From: Betaproteobacteria bacterium
GTDB lineage: Bacteria > Pseudomonadota > Gammaproteobacteria > Burkholderiales > SG8-39
Assembly: GCA_016713125.1 (NCBI GenBank)
Contig: JADJPT010000033.1
Span: 1 to 40,914, forward strand
Length of the DNA stretch: 40,914 nucleotides
Direction of reading: 5' to 3'
This document shows positions 17,024 to 26,126 of the stretch, piece after piece. A program made the position numbers and the translations under genes. Within the stretch, counting starts at the first letter, position 1. Each line of letters begins with the position of its first letter. The notes beneath the pieces are model-generated. The model saw only the letters and a list, made by a program, of their open reading frames with translations. It ran no database searches and was not told the DNA's origin.

Positions 17024-18687
17024 CTATCCGCTGCCCGCCCCCCGCACCACTTCGACGATGTGCCCGGCCTGCGCCGCGGAAGCGAACGCCTCGCCTCGCC
17101 AGGCCACGTGACCGTCGGGTCTCACCAGCACCAGCCGGCACTGATACGCGGCCCGGGCCTGCGCGTGGTCCAGATCGACCACGGCGAGCGGCAGGCCGCA
17201 CGCCGCGGCGGCCTGCGCGAGCGCGTCGTCTGACGCCTGTGGCGAACCCAGGCGCAGCAGCACGAAACCGCGCCCGTACAGGTCCAGCGTCGAGCGGTCC
17301 TCGGCCAGCCAGACATGCGGGGCGCGCGAGCCCGGACGCGCGGTCTGCGTGTAGGTCGAGACCTCGTCGGGCGGCGGCGGCGTGCCGTCGGGCACGATCA
17401 CCGGCGAGCCTTCGTAGACGTAGCCCAGGTGGATGCCCGGGGCGAACCACTCGCGCTTCATCATCGCGGTATAGCGGTCGCCGAAATCCTTGCGCGCGCG
17501 ATCGCCTGCCGCACCGGGTGCGAACACCTCCGGCGAGGGCTTCGCATCGCGCGGCGAGAGCATGCGCTTCAGGTTGCCGGTGGCCTCGTTGACGTTGCGC
17601 ACCGCCACCGGCTGGCGCTCGATGCCGTAGGCGTCGAGCAGGTGCGGCCCGGCCCAGCCCTCGATAGTGGCGGCCAGCTTCCAGCCCAGGTCGACCGCGT
17701 CGCCGATGCCCATGTTCATGCCGAATCCGCCGGTCGGCGAGGTCAGGTGTGCGGCGTCGCCGGCGATGAACACGCGGCCCTCGCGGTAGCGCTCGGCCAC
17801 CAGTTGCCTGCGCACCCAGGGCAGCACCGACTCGATCTCGAATTCGAACGGCTTGCCCATGGCGCGCACGATGGCGGCGCGCACCTCCTCGTCGGTGGGC
17901 TTGCGCCGGGTGGCGTCGCCGACCAGCGAGAAGCGCCAGCGCGCGCGCCCGTCGATGGCCACCAGCGTCGCCCAGGTGCCGTCGGGACCGATGAAGATGT
18001 AGCGGTACCCCGGCTTCTTGTCGTGCAGCTTCTCCAGACCGTCGCAGCGGAAGATCACGTTGGTGGTATAGGTGAGCACCGGCGAACCGTGCATCGGGAT
18101 GCCGACCGCCTCGCGCACCGTGCTGCCGCCGCCGTCGCAACCCACCAGATAGTCGGCACGCAGGGTTTCCTCGCGCCCGCTGCGCAGGTCCTTGAGCCGC
18201 GCCGTGACGCCCTCGGCATCCTGCGTGAAGCCGAGCAGCTCGACCTCGTGGCGCAACTGCGTGCGAGGATACTGCGCGGCAAAGCGGCGCAGCACCGGAT
18301 CGAAGAAGTCCTGCGGACAGCGCTCGCCGCGCGAGTAGGTGCTCTGCGCGATGGGCGGGTCGTCCTGCGGGGCGGGAAAATGCTCGCGGCCGAACTCCCA
18401 GCCGGTCAGCGAATTCACCCAGGCACAGTCCTGCGGGTAGGCGCGGTTGTAGCCGGCGGCATGACCCAGGGCACGATGCCCCAGCGCCGGCAGAACTCCA
18501 TGGTGCGCGCGCCGACGAAATCCATCTTGGGTTGCGTGATGCCGCCGTCGCCGCGCTCGACCAGCGTGCAGGCGACGCCGCGCCAGCCCAGCTCGCCGGC
18601 CAGCGCCAGGCCGACCGGCCCGCCGCCGACGATGAGCACCGGTGTGCGCACCGGCGGGCTTGCGGCGTCGGTCCGTGCAGTCGCCAT
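17024..18687 (-). CDS. FAD-dependent monooxygenase, MhpA/phenol-hydroxylase type, one frame shift
   Basis: About 554 residues once one missing base near 18459 is restored; two frames carry the two parts. The N-terminus holds the FAD motif VLIVGGGPVGLALAGELGWRG. The main part has LVGCDGGGSTVREAVGI and the FAD-binding GRVFIAGDAAHLTSPTGG, then NMGIGDAVDLGWKLAA. A thioredoxin-like C-terminal domain follows, as in phenol and resorcinol hydroxylases and in MhpA (3-(3-hydroxyphenyl)propionate hydroxylase). It would add a hydroxyl to a phenolic ring using NAD(P)H. The start ATG 18687 lies 10 bases after the FAHD stop. Together with the second monooxygenase and FAHD hydrolase this suggests an aromatic route, but the ring-cleaving dioxygenase is not in the window. 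Confidence 0.85.
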
Positions 18688-18697
18688 GTCGCGCCCT

Positions 18698-19598
18698 TCA
18701 GTACCTGCGCGGCGCGAGGTCTTCGGCTTCCGCCACGCGCAATGTCATGTCGCCGACGCGCTCGATGGCGATGCGCACGCTGTCGCCGGGCCGGATCGGG
18801 CCCACGCCCTCCGGTGTGCCGGTGGCGATCACGTCGCCGGGGTTCAGCGTCATCACCGAGGAGATCAGCTCGATCAGCGCGGCCACGTCGACGGTCATGT
18901 CGCGCGTGTTGGCGCTCTGCCGCAGTTCGCCGTTGACCCACAGCTGGTTGGAGAGCGCCTGCGGATCGGGCACCTCATCTGCGGTGACCAGCCAGGGACC
19001 CAGGGGCGTGAAGGTGTCGAAGGATTTGCGCATCGGCCGCTCCTCGGCGGGCTGGCCGGGCTCCAGGCGCATGGTGATGTCCATCAGGCAGGCATAGCCG
19101 AACACGTGTTCGAGCGCCTGCGCGCGCGGAATGTTGCGGCCGCGCCTGCCGATCACCGCGGCGAGCTCGCTCTCGTGGTCGAAACGGCGCGTGGAGCCGC
19201 GCGGCAGCAGGATGGTGCTATCGGGGCCGCACACGGACGAGGAGGTCTTCAGGAAGAAGCCGATCTCGTTGGCCGAGTTGCCGGGTTTGGTCACGCCGCG
19301 CTCGCCCAGTTCGCCAACGTGCTTGCGGTAATTGGCCGGGGCGGCGATCAGCGTGCCCGGGAAACGGCACCGGCGCGAGCAGTTTCACCGCGGCGCGCGG
19401 GATAGGCGCTGCGCCCGCGCGCGCCGCGACGATGCGCGGCCGCACCTCCTGCCACTGCGCGATCAGCCGCGACATGAACACCGGCGGCCAGCCGTCCGCG
19501 AGGCCCGGCACCGCGGCGCTGACGTCGTAGAGGAGATCGTCCTCGACCACGGCGACGCGCTGCGCATCGCCGCCCTGCTGGAATACCGCAAGCTTCAT
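18698..19598 (-). CDS. fumarylacetoacetate hydrolase (FAHD) family protein, one frame shift
   Basis: A FAHD-fold enzyme of about 299 residues after removing one extra base near 19358. It hydrolyses or decarboxylates ring-fission-type diketo acids with a divalent metal. The start, MKLAVFQQGGDAQRVAVVED, and the N-terminal domain are in one frame. In the other are NYRKHVGELG, the metal-site stretch FDHESELAAVIGRRGRNI, a second stretch VFGYACLMDITMR and VIATGTPEGVGPI. These mark fumarylpyruvate-, acylpyruvate- or 2-hydroxyhepta-dienedioate-type hydrolases. It is the first gene of the leftward operon. Upstream, 130 bases separate it from the divergent diguanylate cyclase gene and must hold the operon promoter; I see no clear site. 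Confidence 0.85.
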
Positions 19599-19728
19599 GT
19601 AGGCCCATCCGGAATCGAATGCAGAATGGGGCGCAGCATCGCCCCCGGGCGCGCATCGCGTCAATCCCCGGATGCGGAACAAACGCGTGAAGAAGGGGGG
19701 ACTGCGGCTTTCGCGTTATCCTCGACCG

Positions 19729-20919
19729 ATGCACCAGGCCTTCCACCTCGACACGCGCACCCTGCTGATCACCGGCATCACGGTGGCGACGATACTGATC
19801 GGGGTGCTGTTCGGCCTGGCGCGGCGCCAGGAGGGCATGCAGGCGCTGCGCCTGTGGGGCTGGACCATGCTGGCCTTCGAGACCGGGCTCGGCCTGGTCA
19901 CGCTGCGCGGCCTCCTGCCGGATGCGCTCTCCATCCTGCTCGCCGACGCCCTGCTGTTCGCTGCGGCGCTGCTGGCGATGCGCAGCGTGCGAAGTTTCGA
20001 GGGCCGGCCCGCGCCGGACCCGCAAGGCTGGCTGATCGCCGGCGCCGGATGCCTGCTGGCAGGCTACTACGTCGTCGTCGCCCCGCACGAAACCGCGCGC
20101 ATCGTCGCCTTCTCGTCAGTGTTCGCCCTGCTGCTGGCGCGCGTCTCCATCCACCTGTTCCGCAGCTTGCCGGATTTCGACCGTCCGCCGCAGGCGTTCA
20201 CCGCCACCGTGCTGGCGCTGTTCGCCGCGCTGTCGACCGTGCGCGCAGTGGCCACGCTTCTGCATGACCGCCCCGTCGACGACATCCTCGCGCCCGACCA
20301 CCTGCAGTCCCTCTCGGTGCTCGCGCAGATGGCCGTCACGCTGGCTGCGACGCTGGGGATCCTGTGGATGGAGATCCATCGGCTGCAATCGCGTCTGTTC
20401 GCGCTGGCCACGGTCGACGGCCTGACCGGTATCCTGAACCGCCGCGCGCTGATGGATGCCGCGCGACGCGAGATTTCGCGCTGCGCGCGTTCGGGTGAGC
20501 CGCTGGGTGTCGCCATGCTGGACCTGGACCACTTCAAGCGCATCAACGACCGCTATGGCCATCCGGTCGGCGACCGCGTGCTGCGCGCCTTCGCCGATAC
20601 CTTGCGCGGCGTGGTGCGCCCGCACGACGTCCTCGGCCGTTACGGCGGCGAGGAGTTCGTGCTGGTGATGCCCGCCGCCGGCCTGGACGCCGCCGTGGCG
20701 GTCGCCGAGCGCTGCCGGCAGGCCATCGCGGCGCTGAACCTGGAGTCCGACGGCAACGGCATCAGCTTCACGGTGAGCGCGGGAGTGGCGGTATACAAGG
20801 CCGACGGCGAGGATATCGAAGCCCTGATCGCCGCCGCCGATGCCGCGCTGTACCGGGCCAAAGCCGGCGGCCGCAATCGCGTGGCCGCCGCCGTGGGCAG
20901 TTCGGGCGCGATCTGCTAA
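19729..20919 (+). CDS. membrane diguanylate cyclase (GGDEF)
   Basis: A 396-residue inner-membrane enzyme making the second messenger cyclic di-GMP from two GTP. The first 225 residues hold about seven membrane helices (for example TLLITGITVATILIGVLFG and ALLFAAALLAM), an unassigned sensor region. A short helical linker leads to the GGDEF domain (DGLTGILNRRALMDAA at its start). The active-site signature is GGEEF in GRYGGEEFVLVMP. Five residues earlier, RPHD matches the RxxD inhibitory site, so feedback control by the product is likely. No EAL domain is present. ATG 19729 is taken as start because the upstream codons have no membrane or family character. The methyltransferase-like gene follows after 33 bases. 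Confidence 0.92.
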   Translation: MHQAFHLDTRTLLITGITVATILIGVLFGLARRQEGMQALRLWGWTMLAFETGLGLVTLRGLLPDALSILLADALLFAAALLAMRSVRSFEGRPAPDPQGWLIAGAGCLLAGYYVVVAPHETARIVAFSSVFALLLARVSIHLFRSLPDFDRPPQAFTATVLALFAALSTVRAVATLLHDRPVDDILAPDHLQSLSVLAQMAVTLAATLGILWMEIHRLQSRLFALATVDGLTGILNRRALMDAARREISRCARSGEPLGVAMLDLDHFKRINDRYGHPVGDRVLRAFADTLRGVVRPHDVLGRYGGEEFVLVMPAAGLDAAVAVAERCRQAIAALNLESDGNGISFTVSAGVAVYKADGEDIEALIAAADAALYRAKAGGRNRVAAAVGSSGAIC

Positions 20920-20952
20920 CTTGCGCCTTTCCCCCACTCCGGAGTCGCCGAA

Positions 20953-21768
20953 ATGCCCGCCTCACCCATGCCTCTGCGCCATGCCGCAGTCCGCCATGTA
21001 CTCGCCGTGCTGCTTGCCGCATCCAGCGCCCTCGCGCTGGCGCAGAACCCCGCGCCGAAAGCCGATCCCGCCTTCCAGCCCTCAGTGGGCCAGCCCGGCA
21101 AGGACGTCGTCTGGGTGCCCTCTCCCCAGCTGGTCGTGGACCGGATGCTCGACCTGGCCAAACTCACGCCCAGGGATTTCCTGATGGACCTGGGCTCGGG
21201 CGACGGGCGCACGGTGATCACCGCCGCCAGACGCGGCGCGCGCGCGCTGGGCATCGAGTACAACCCGAACATGGTGGAGCTGTCGCGCCGCAGCGCCAGG
21301 CAGGCCGGGGTCGAGGAACGCGCGGAGTTCCGCCAGGCGGACATCTACGCCACCGACTTTTCTCAGGCCACGGTCATCACCATGTTTCTGTTGCCTGACA
21401 TCAACGTCAAGCTGCGGCCGAAGATCCTGCGCCTGAAGCCGGGCACGCGCATTGTCTCGAACACCTTCACCATGGGTGACTGGCAGGCCGACGAAAGCGC
21501 CGAACTGGTCGGCCAGCCGGGCTGCGATTCTTCCTGGTGCACGGCCCTGTTCTGGATCGTGCCCGCCCAGGTCTCGGGCACCTACCGCATCCCGCAGGGG
21601 GAACTCACGCTCGCGCAGGAGTATCAAATGCTCACCGGCACCCTGCGCACCGACACCGGCAAGACCATGAACATCAAGGGGCGCGTGCGCGGCGAGGAAG
21701 TGAGCTTCACGGCCGAAGGCCGCGAGTACCGCGGCAAGGTGGCGGGCACGACACTGCAGATGCGCTGA
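20953..21768 (+). CDS. exported SAM-methyltransferase-like protein
   Basis: A 271-residue protein. Residues 1–31 look like a signal peptide (hydrophobic VLAVLLAASSALALA, cleavage near ALA-Q). After it comes a class I methyltransferase core: FLMDLGSGDGRTVITAARRG (motif I), LGIEYNP (acidic end of the second strand), RQADIYATDF, then MFLLPDINVKLRPKILRLKP. The C-terminal 80 residues form a beta-rich tail of unknown role. S-adenosylmethionine is not expected in the periplasm, so either the leader is an uncleaved membrane anchor, or the fold is used for another purpose. ATG 20953 follows CCGGAG; a second ATG five codons later is possible. The methyltransferase fold is seen; substrate and activity are not known. 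Confidence 0.8.
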   Translation: MPASPMPLRHAAVRHVLAVLLAASSALALAQNPAPKADPAFQPSVGQPGKDVVWVPSPQLVVDRMLDLAKLTPRDFLMDLGSGDGRTVITAARRGARALGIEYNPNMVELSRRSARQAGVEERAEFRQADIYATDFSQATVITMFLLPDINVKLRPKILRLKPGTRIVSNTFTMGDWQADESAELVGQPGCDSSWCTALFWIVPAQVSGTYRIPQGELTLAQEYQMLTGTLRTDTGKTMNIKGRVRGEEVSFTAEGREYRGKVAGTTLQMR

Positions 21769-21785
21769 ACCCGGCGCTGAACCCG
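21762..21785. repeat. 12-bp tandem duplication over a stop codon
   Basis: GCGCTGAACCCG occurs twice in a row. The first copy contains the TGA stop of the methyltransferase-like gene. The second copy is noncoding and adds a backup stop-like TGA in the same frame, as 12 is a multiple of three. Confidence 0.85.
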
Positions 21786-21832
21786 GCGGCGCGGCGCGCA
21801 CCGCACCACATCGCGCGTGCCGCGCCGGACGT

Positions 21833-22393
21833 TCAGCCCAGCGCCTGCCGCAGGATGGCCTCCAGCGGCGGATTGTTCGGCATCATGGTGCCGTTGACTT
21901 CCAGTGTCGGCGTGCCCACGCCGCCCTGATGCCTGGCCACCTGCAGCTTGCCCATCAGTTCCTCCATGCGCGCCGGGTCGGTGTCGACGAAATGCTCGAC
22001 GAACGGGATGCCGTTGGCCTCGAACTTGTGGCGCAGCTCCACGCAGTAGCCGCAAGTGGTGAGCGAGTACATCACGATGCGCGCGTTCGAGAAATCCCTG
22101 CCTTTGAATTCTCCGGGCACGCCGGACACGTGGTCGGCCCGGGCGGCTTGCGGCCGCAGCCCGGACAGCACCGGCGCCAGCGTGACCACGGCGGCGGCCA
22201 CCGCCATCGCGAGCAGGCCCTTGAATATCGTGCCGCCGTAGCGCTTCGGCTCGGCGTACAGCACGAGCCCCGGGCGCGGCAGCGGCGCATCGGCTGAACT
22301 CACCTTCGCGTAGTAGACGCCGCAGGCCGGGCACTGCGTGTCCGGCGCCGATTCGTTGAGCTTGCGCGCGTAGCCGCACTTCGGACAGTTCAT
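21833..22393 (-). CDS. zinc-ribbon, membrane-anchored glutaredoxin-like protein
   Basis: A 186-residue protein with three parts. Residues 1–27 form a zinc ribbon with two CxxC pairs (CPKCG and CPACG). A membrane helix follows near residues 58–75 (GLLAMAVAAAVVTLAPVL). The last 90 residues are a glutaredoxin/thioredoxin-fold domain with the redox pair TTCGYC and the cis-proline region GVGTPTLEVNG. If the ribbon is cytoplasmic the redox domain would face the periplasm. It may reduce or isomerise disulfides, but no partner is evident. ATG 22393 has GGAGGG upstream. It is the last of three leftward genes or RNAs here, 25 bases after the TfoX-like gene. Confidence 0.78.
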   Translation of the reverse strand: MNCPKCGYARKLNESAPDTQCPACGVYYAKVSSADAPLPRPGLVLYAEPKRYGGTIFKGLLAMAVAAAVVTLAPVLSGLRPQAARADHVSGVPGEFKGRDFSNARIVMYSLTTCGYCVELRHKFEANGIPFVEHFVDTDPARMEELMGKLQVARHQGGVGTPTLEVNGTMMPNNPPLEAILRQALG

Positions 22394-22418
22394 CGCCCTC
22401 CCCTCCCTCCGGTAGCCG

Positions 22419-22760
22419 CTACTGGCGGGCCGCCCGCACGTACTCCAGCGAGGCCTTGAGGATCTCGAGATCCCTGGCGTAGTCGGCGGAATCGCTGCGG
22501 TTGATCTGCACCCACTCGCGGGTGCTGGCCAGCCCCTTGGGCTGAAACGCCGAAACATCGGCCCGCGAGAACTGCAGCTCGGTGGCGACCGCAGCGGGCA
22601 GCCGGATTCCGACGCCGCCGTTGCTGACGCAGGCGAACATGCGCTTGTTGACGAAGTACGCAGAGAGGCCCGCCATCTGCGCGCCGACCACGCCCGGCAG
22701 GCCGAGCAGCAGGGCATCGAGGGCGGCCTTGTGGGCGGCGTCCAGTTCAGCGGTCGACAT
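22419..22760 (-). CDS. TfoX N-terminal-domain-like protein
   Basis: A 113-residue protein. The segment VGAQMAGLSAYFVNKRMFACVSNGG, described here by its ends, and GIRLPAAVATE resemble the TfoX N-terminal fold seen in many small proteins of unknown role. REWVQINRS and the final helix (ARDLEILKASLEYVRAA) complete it. It lacks the TfoX C-terminal domain, so a role in competence should not be assumed. ATG 22760 (MSTAELDAAH) is preferred to ATG 22799, which lies closer to the terminator and has no family residues. It lies downstream of tRNA-Pro, separated by a strong terminator, so it probably has its own promoter. Confidence 0.68.
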   Translation of the reverse strand: MSTAELDAAHKAALDALLLGLPGVVGAQMAGLSAYFVNKRMFACVSNGGVGIRLPAAVATELQFSRADVSAFQPKGLASTREWVQINRSDSADYARDLEILKASLEYVRAARQ

Positions 22761-22821
22761 GTTCTGATGCCCCCAGCGTTGCGAAGAACCGGCGAACATC
22801 TTAAACCACGCCAGAAATGCA

Positions 22822-22845
22822 AAAGGCCTCCGCGAGGAGGCCTTT
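22822..22845 (-). terminator. intrinsic terminator of the tRNA-Pro transcript
   Basis: AAAGGCCTCC and GGAGGCCTTT form a perfect 10-bp stem with a four-base loop, and the minus strand continues with a T (TTTT at the end of the stem). It lies nine bases after the encoded CCA of tRNA-Pro. Confidence 0.85.
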
Positions 22846-22854
22846 CTTGAATCC

Positions 22855-22931
<77 letters not shown>

Positions 22932-22940
22932 AGAGCGCGA

Positions 22941-22946
22941 ATTATA
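22941..22946 (-). promoter_or_regulatory. −10 box of tRNA-Pro
   Basis: A perfect TATAAT on the minus strand ends ten bases before the mature 5' end of the tRNA. No good −35 hexamer is seen in the expected place, which falls in the 3' end of merR. Confidence 0.6.
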
Positions 22947-22961
22947 GCAGAGGGGTGGGAC

Positions 22962-23399
22962 TCAGGCGCCCGCCGGATCGCTCAGGCCGTCGAGGATGGC
23001 GCGAAGTTCGACGCGCAACTCGGCAGGATCGAGGCCACCGGCCGCCGGCCGCGCGGCAAGCGCGGCGGCCGAAGCGGCCATGGCCGAATTGCCGGAAGAC
23101 TCGGCACGCGCGGCTTCCCGCGCATGCGCGTAGAAGTCGTCGAGGCGGTTGCGCGCCCCGCTGATGGTGAAACCTTCCTCGTAGAGCAATTCTCGGATGC
23201 GGCGAACCAGCAGCACTTCATGATGCTGGTAATAGCGGCGGTTGCCGCGCCGCTTGACCGGCTTGAGCTGGGTGAACTCCTGCTCCCAGTAACGCAGCAC
23301 GTGCGGCTTGACGCCGCACAGCTCGCTCACCTCACCGATGGTGAAGTAGCGCTTGGCCGGGATCGGCGGAAGGTCAACCTTCTTTCGGCTCGGTTCCAT
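22962..23399 (-). CDS. MerR-family transcriptional regulator
   Basis: A 145-residue MerR-type protein. Residues 18–85 form the winged helix DNA-binding domain: FTIGEVSELCGVKPHVLRYWEQEF, then the wing RRGNRRYY and the helix VLLVRRIRELLYEEGFTI. The C-terminal part is alanine-rich and has no metal-binding cysteines, so the effector is unknown. This gene sits after ihfA in many beta- and gammaproteobacteria. Its start overlaps the 3' end of ihfA by 26 bases, so the two are translationally linked. It ends 30 bases before tRNA-Pro. Its DNA targets are not known. Confidence 0.9.
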   Translation of the reverse strand: MEPSRKKVDLPPIPAKRYFTIGEVSELCGVKPHVLRYWEQEFTQLKPVKRRGNRRYYQHHEVLLVRRIRELLYEEGFTISGARNRLDDFYAHAREAARAESSGNSAMAASAAALAARPAAGGLDPAELRVELRAILDGLSDPAGA

Positions 23400-23685
23400 C
23401 GCGGGTCTTCTCGACCAGGGCCTTCAGCTTCTGGCTGGCGTGGAAGGTGACGACACGGCGCGCACTGATGGGAATCTCCTCGCCGGTCTTCGGATTGCGG
23501 CCCGGGCGCTGCGGCTTGTCGCGCAGCTGGAAGTTGCCGAAGCCGGACAGCTTGACCGATTCGCCGCGCTCCAGGGCGTCGCGAATCTCCTCGAAAAAGG
23601 CCTCGACCATGTCCTTGGCTTCACGCTTGTTCAGGCCGACCTTCTCGAAAAGCAGGTCGGCGAGTTCGGCCTTGGTCAACGTCAT
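23374..23685 (-). CDS. ihfA: integration host factor subunit alpha
   Basis: IHF alpha pairs with IHF beta to bend DNA sharply in recombination, replication and transcription control. The protein is 103 residues from ATG 23685 (MTLTKAELADLLF). The DNA-intercalating arm is intact: GFGNFQLRDKPQRPGRNPKT, with the key proline in RPGRNPKTG, followed by RRVVTFHASQKLK. An ATG two codons earlier is possible, but AGGG stands six bases before the chosen start. It follows pheT by about 20 bases, the classic pheST–ihfA order, and overlaps merR downstream. Confidence 0.95.
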   Translation of the reverse strand: MTLTKAELADLLFEKVGLNKREAKDMVEAFFEEIRDALERGESVKLSGFGNFQLRDKPQRPGRNPKTGEEIPISARRVVTFHASQKLKALVEKTRDGTEPKEG

Positions 23686-23705
23686 GGTCATCCCTGAATT
23701 TCTTT

Positions 23706-26117
23706 TTAAGAACGGAGGCTTGCGTCGAATCGGCGTTGCAGGGACTCGACTGCCCGGGCGATCGCTGCGTCGGCGTCCGCATCCGTGAGGGTTTTCTCAG
23801 TATCTTGCATAACTATCCGAAACGCAAGGCTTTTTTTCCCTTCGGGCAGGCTTTTGCCTTGGTAAACGTCGAACAGCCGCACCCCCTGCACGATGGGATG
23901 CTTTTCGGCGAAGATCGCATCAATCAGGGCCTGGGCCGGCAGCCCGGAATCGACCAGAACGGCGAGGTCGCGGATCACAGGGGGGAAGCGCGACGGGTGG
24001 GCGGCGCGCGGCACGCCCAGCGACTGCAGCGGCGCCGCGTCCAGCTCGAACAGCACCACCGGCTGGGGCAGTTCGAAGCGTGCCTGCCACTTGGGATGCA
24101 GTTCGCCGATCCAGCCGACCTCCTGCCCGTCGAGCAGCACGCGGGCGGCGCGTCCCGGATGCAGGGCCGGATGCGGCGCAGCCTCGAAGCGCGCCTGCAG
24201 CGGCGCCACCAGCGCTTCGAGATCGGCCTTCAGGTCGTAGAAATCGACGCCGCGCGTGGCCGCGCCCCATTGCTCCTCGAGCGCAGGGCCGAAGGCGGCG
24301 CAGGCCACGCGCATGGGCTGGCGTATCCCGGCGACCGCCAGCTCGCCCTCCGCCACCGCGGCGTCGCGCAGGTAGGCGCGACCGATCTCGAACACGCGCA
24401 CGCGCGACTGCTTGCGCGCCACGTTGTAGCGGATGTTGTCGACCAGGCCGCCGATCAGCGTGGAACGCATGACCGACTGGTGGCTGGCGATCGGATTTAG
24501 CAGGCGGATCGGGTTCGCGTTGCCGCCCAGCTCGGCTTCCCAGTCGGCATCGACGAAGCTGAAGTTGACGACTTCCTGGTAGTCGGCGGCGGCCAGCAGG
24601 GCGCGCAGTTCGTGCAGCGAGCGCTGCGACTCGGGCTGCGTGCGCATGGCGGCCACGGCGCGCGGCGGATTCGCCGGGATGCGCTCGAAGCCGTAGACGC
24701 GCGCGACCTCCTCGATCAGGTCCTCCTCGATCTGCAGGTCGAAGCGGAACGAGGGCGGGGTGACCACGAAAGCCTCGTCGCCGCCTTCGGTGTCGCGCGC
24801 GAAGGCCAGGCCCAGGCGCGTGAAGATCTCCGCCATCTCCTCGGCGCGTATCGGCACGCCGATCACCTTTTGCGCGCGCGCGACGCGCATGCGCACCGGC
24901 GCGCGCGCCGGCAGGCGCTCGACGCGGTCCACGCAGGGGCCGGGCTCGCCGCCGCACAGCTCGAGCACGAGTTCGGTGGCGCGCTCGATGCCGGCGACGT
25001 TGTTGTCGAAATCCACGCCGCGCTCGAAGCGGTGCGAGGCGTCCGACGAAAAGTTGTAGCGCCGCGCCCGGCCGGCGATGGCCTCGGGAAAGAAGAACGC
25101 CGCCTCGAGAAAGATGTTGCGCGTGTCGAGTTCCGCCTTGGTCGAGTCGCCGCCCATGATGCCGGCCAGTCCGATCGGCCCGGAGGCGTCGGCGATGCAC
25201 AGCACCGACCCGTCGACGTCCACGGTCTGCTCGTTTAGCAGCTTGAGCTTCTCGCCCTTCACGCCCCAGCGCACATCGATGGCGCCGGAGAGCTTGTCCA
25301 GGTCGTAGACGTGCAGCGGGCGGCCCATCTCCAGCATCACGTAGTTGGTGATGTCGACCAGTGCCGAGATGCTGCGCTGGCCGGCGCGCTCCAGGCGCTG
25401 CTTCATCCACTCGGGCGTGGGCGCCTTGGCGTCCACGTTGCGGATCACGCGCCCGGTGAAGCGGCCGCAGCCCTCGACGGCGCTGATGCCGAACGGATGC
25501 CGTGCCTCGTTCTGCGCCGGGATGGTCGGGATCCACGGCGGCGTGAGCCGCGCTCCGGTCAGCGCCGCGACCTCGCGCGCCACGCCGAGCACCGACAGGC
25601 AGTCGGCCTTGTTGGGCGTGAGCTTGATGGTGATGCGGTGGTCGTCGAGGGCCAGCGTCCTGCGCACATCCTCGCCGACCGTCGCCGCCGCACCCAGGTC
25701 GAGCAGCCCGCTATGGTCCTGCGACAGGCCGAGCTCGCGCGCCGAGCACAACATGCCGCGGCTCTCGACGCCGCGCATCCTGGCGACCTTGATCTCGAAG
25801 GGCTTGCCGTCCTCGCCGGGCAATTGCGCGCCGACGGTGGCCAGCGGCACCTTCATGCCGACGCGCACGTTGGGCGCGCCGCAGACGATCTGCAGTGGCT
25901 CGCTGGCACCGGAGTTCACGCGGCACAGCGAGAGTTTGTCGGCGTTCGGATGCTTCTCGACCGACAGCACCTCGCCCACCACGATGCCGGAGAAAGGCGG
26001 CGCGACCGGCACGCACTCCTCGACCTCGAGGCCGGACATGGTGAGCAGGTGCGAGAGCTCTTCGGTCGTCAGCGACGGGTTGACGAGCGTGCGCAGCCAG
26101 GACTCGGGGATCTGCAT
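23706..26117 (-). CDS. pheT: phenylalanyl-tRNA synthetase beta subunit
   Basis: The large subunit of the alpha2-beta2 enzyme that charges tRNA-Phe. It is 803 residues, a normal length, with an unbroken frame. The N-terminal EMAP/tRNA-binding-like domain has GEVLSVEKHPNADKLSLCRV and CGAPNVRVG. The B3/B4 editing domain and B5 follow in the middle (LDTRNIFLEAAFFFPEAIAG, DASHRFERGVD). The catalytic-like core has RSTLIGGLVDNIRYN. The C-terminal FDX-ACB anticodon-binding domain is marked by SRFPPVIRDLAVLVD. It starts nine bases after pheS ends and is surely cotranscribed with it. Confidence 0.97.
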   Translation of the reverse strand: MQIPESWLRTLVNPSLTTEELSHLLTMSGLEVEECVPVAPPFSGIVVGEVLSVEKHPNADKLSLCRVNSGASEPLQIVCGAPNVRVGMKVPLATVGAQLPGEDGKPFEIKVARMRGVESRGMLCSARELGLSQDHSGLLDLGAAATVGEDVRRTLALDDHRITIKLTPNKADCLSVLGVAREVAALTGARLTPPWIPTIPAQNEARHPFGISAVEGCGRFTGRVIRNVDAKAPTPEWMKQRLERAGQRSISALVDITNYVMLEMGRPLHVYDLDKLSGAIDVRWGVKGEKLKLLNEQTVDVDGSVLCIADASGPIGLAGIMGGDSTKAELDTRNIFLEAAFFFPEAIAGRARRYNFSSDASHRFERGVDFDNNVAGIERATELVLELCGGEPGPCVDRVERLPARAPVRMRVARAQKVIGVPIRAEEMAEIFTRLGLAFARDTEGGDEAFVVTPPSFRFDLQIEEDLIEEVARVYGFERIPANPPRAVAAMRTQPESQRSLHELRALLAAADYQEVVNFSFVDADWEAELGGNANPIRLLNPIASHQSVMRSTLIGGLVDNIRYNVARKQSRVRVFEIGRAYLRDAAVAEGELAVAGIRQPMRVACAAFGPALEEQWGAATRGVDFYDLKADLEALVAPLQARFEAAPHPALHPGRAARVLLDGQEVGWIGELHPKWQARFELPQPVVLFELDAAPLQSLGVPRAAHPSRFPPVIRDLAVLVDSGLPAQALIDAIFAEKHPIVQGVRLFDVYQGKSLPEGKKSLAFRIVMQDTEKTLTDADADAAIARAVESLQRRFDASLRS

Positions 26118-26126
26118 TGGGGGCGC

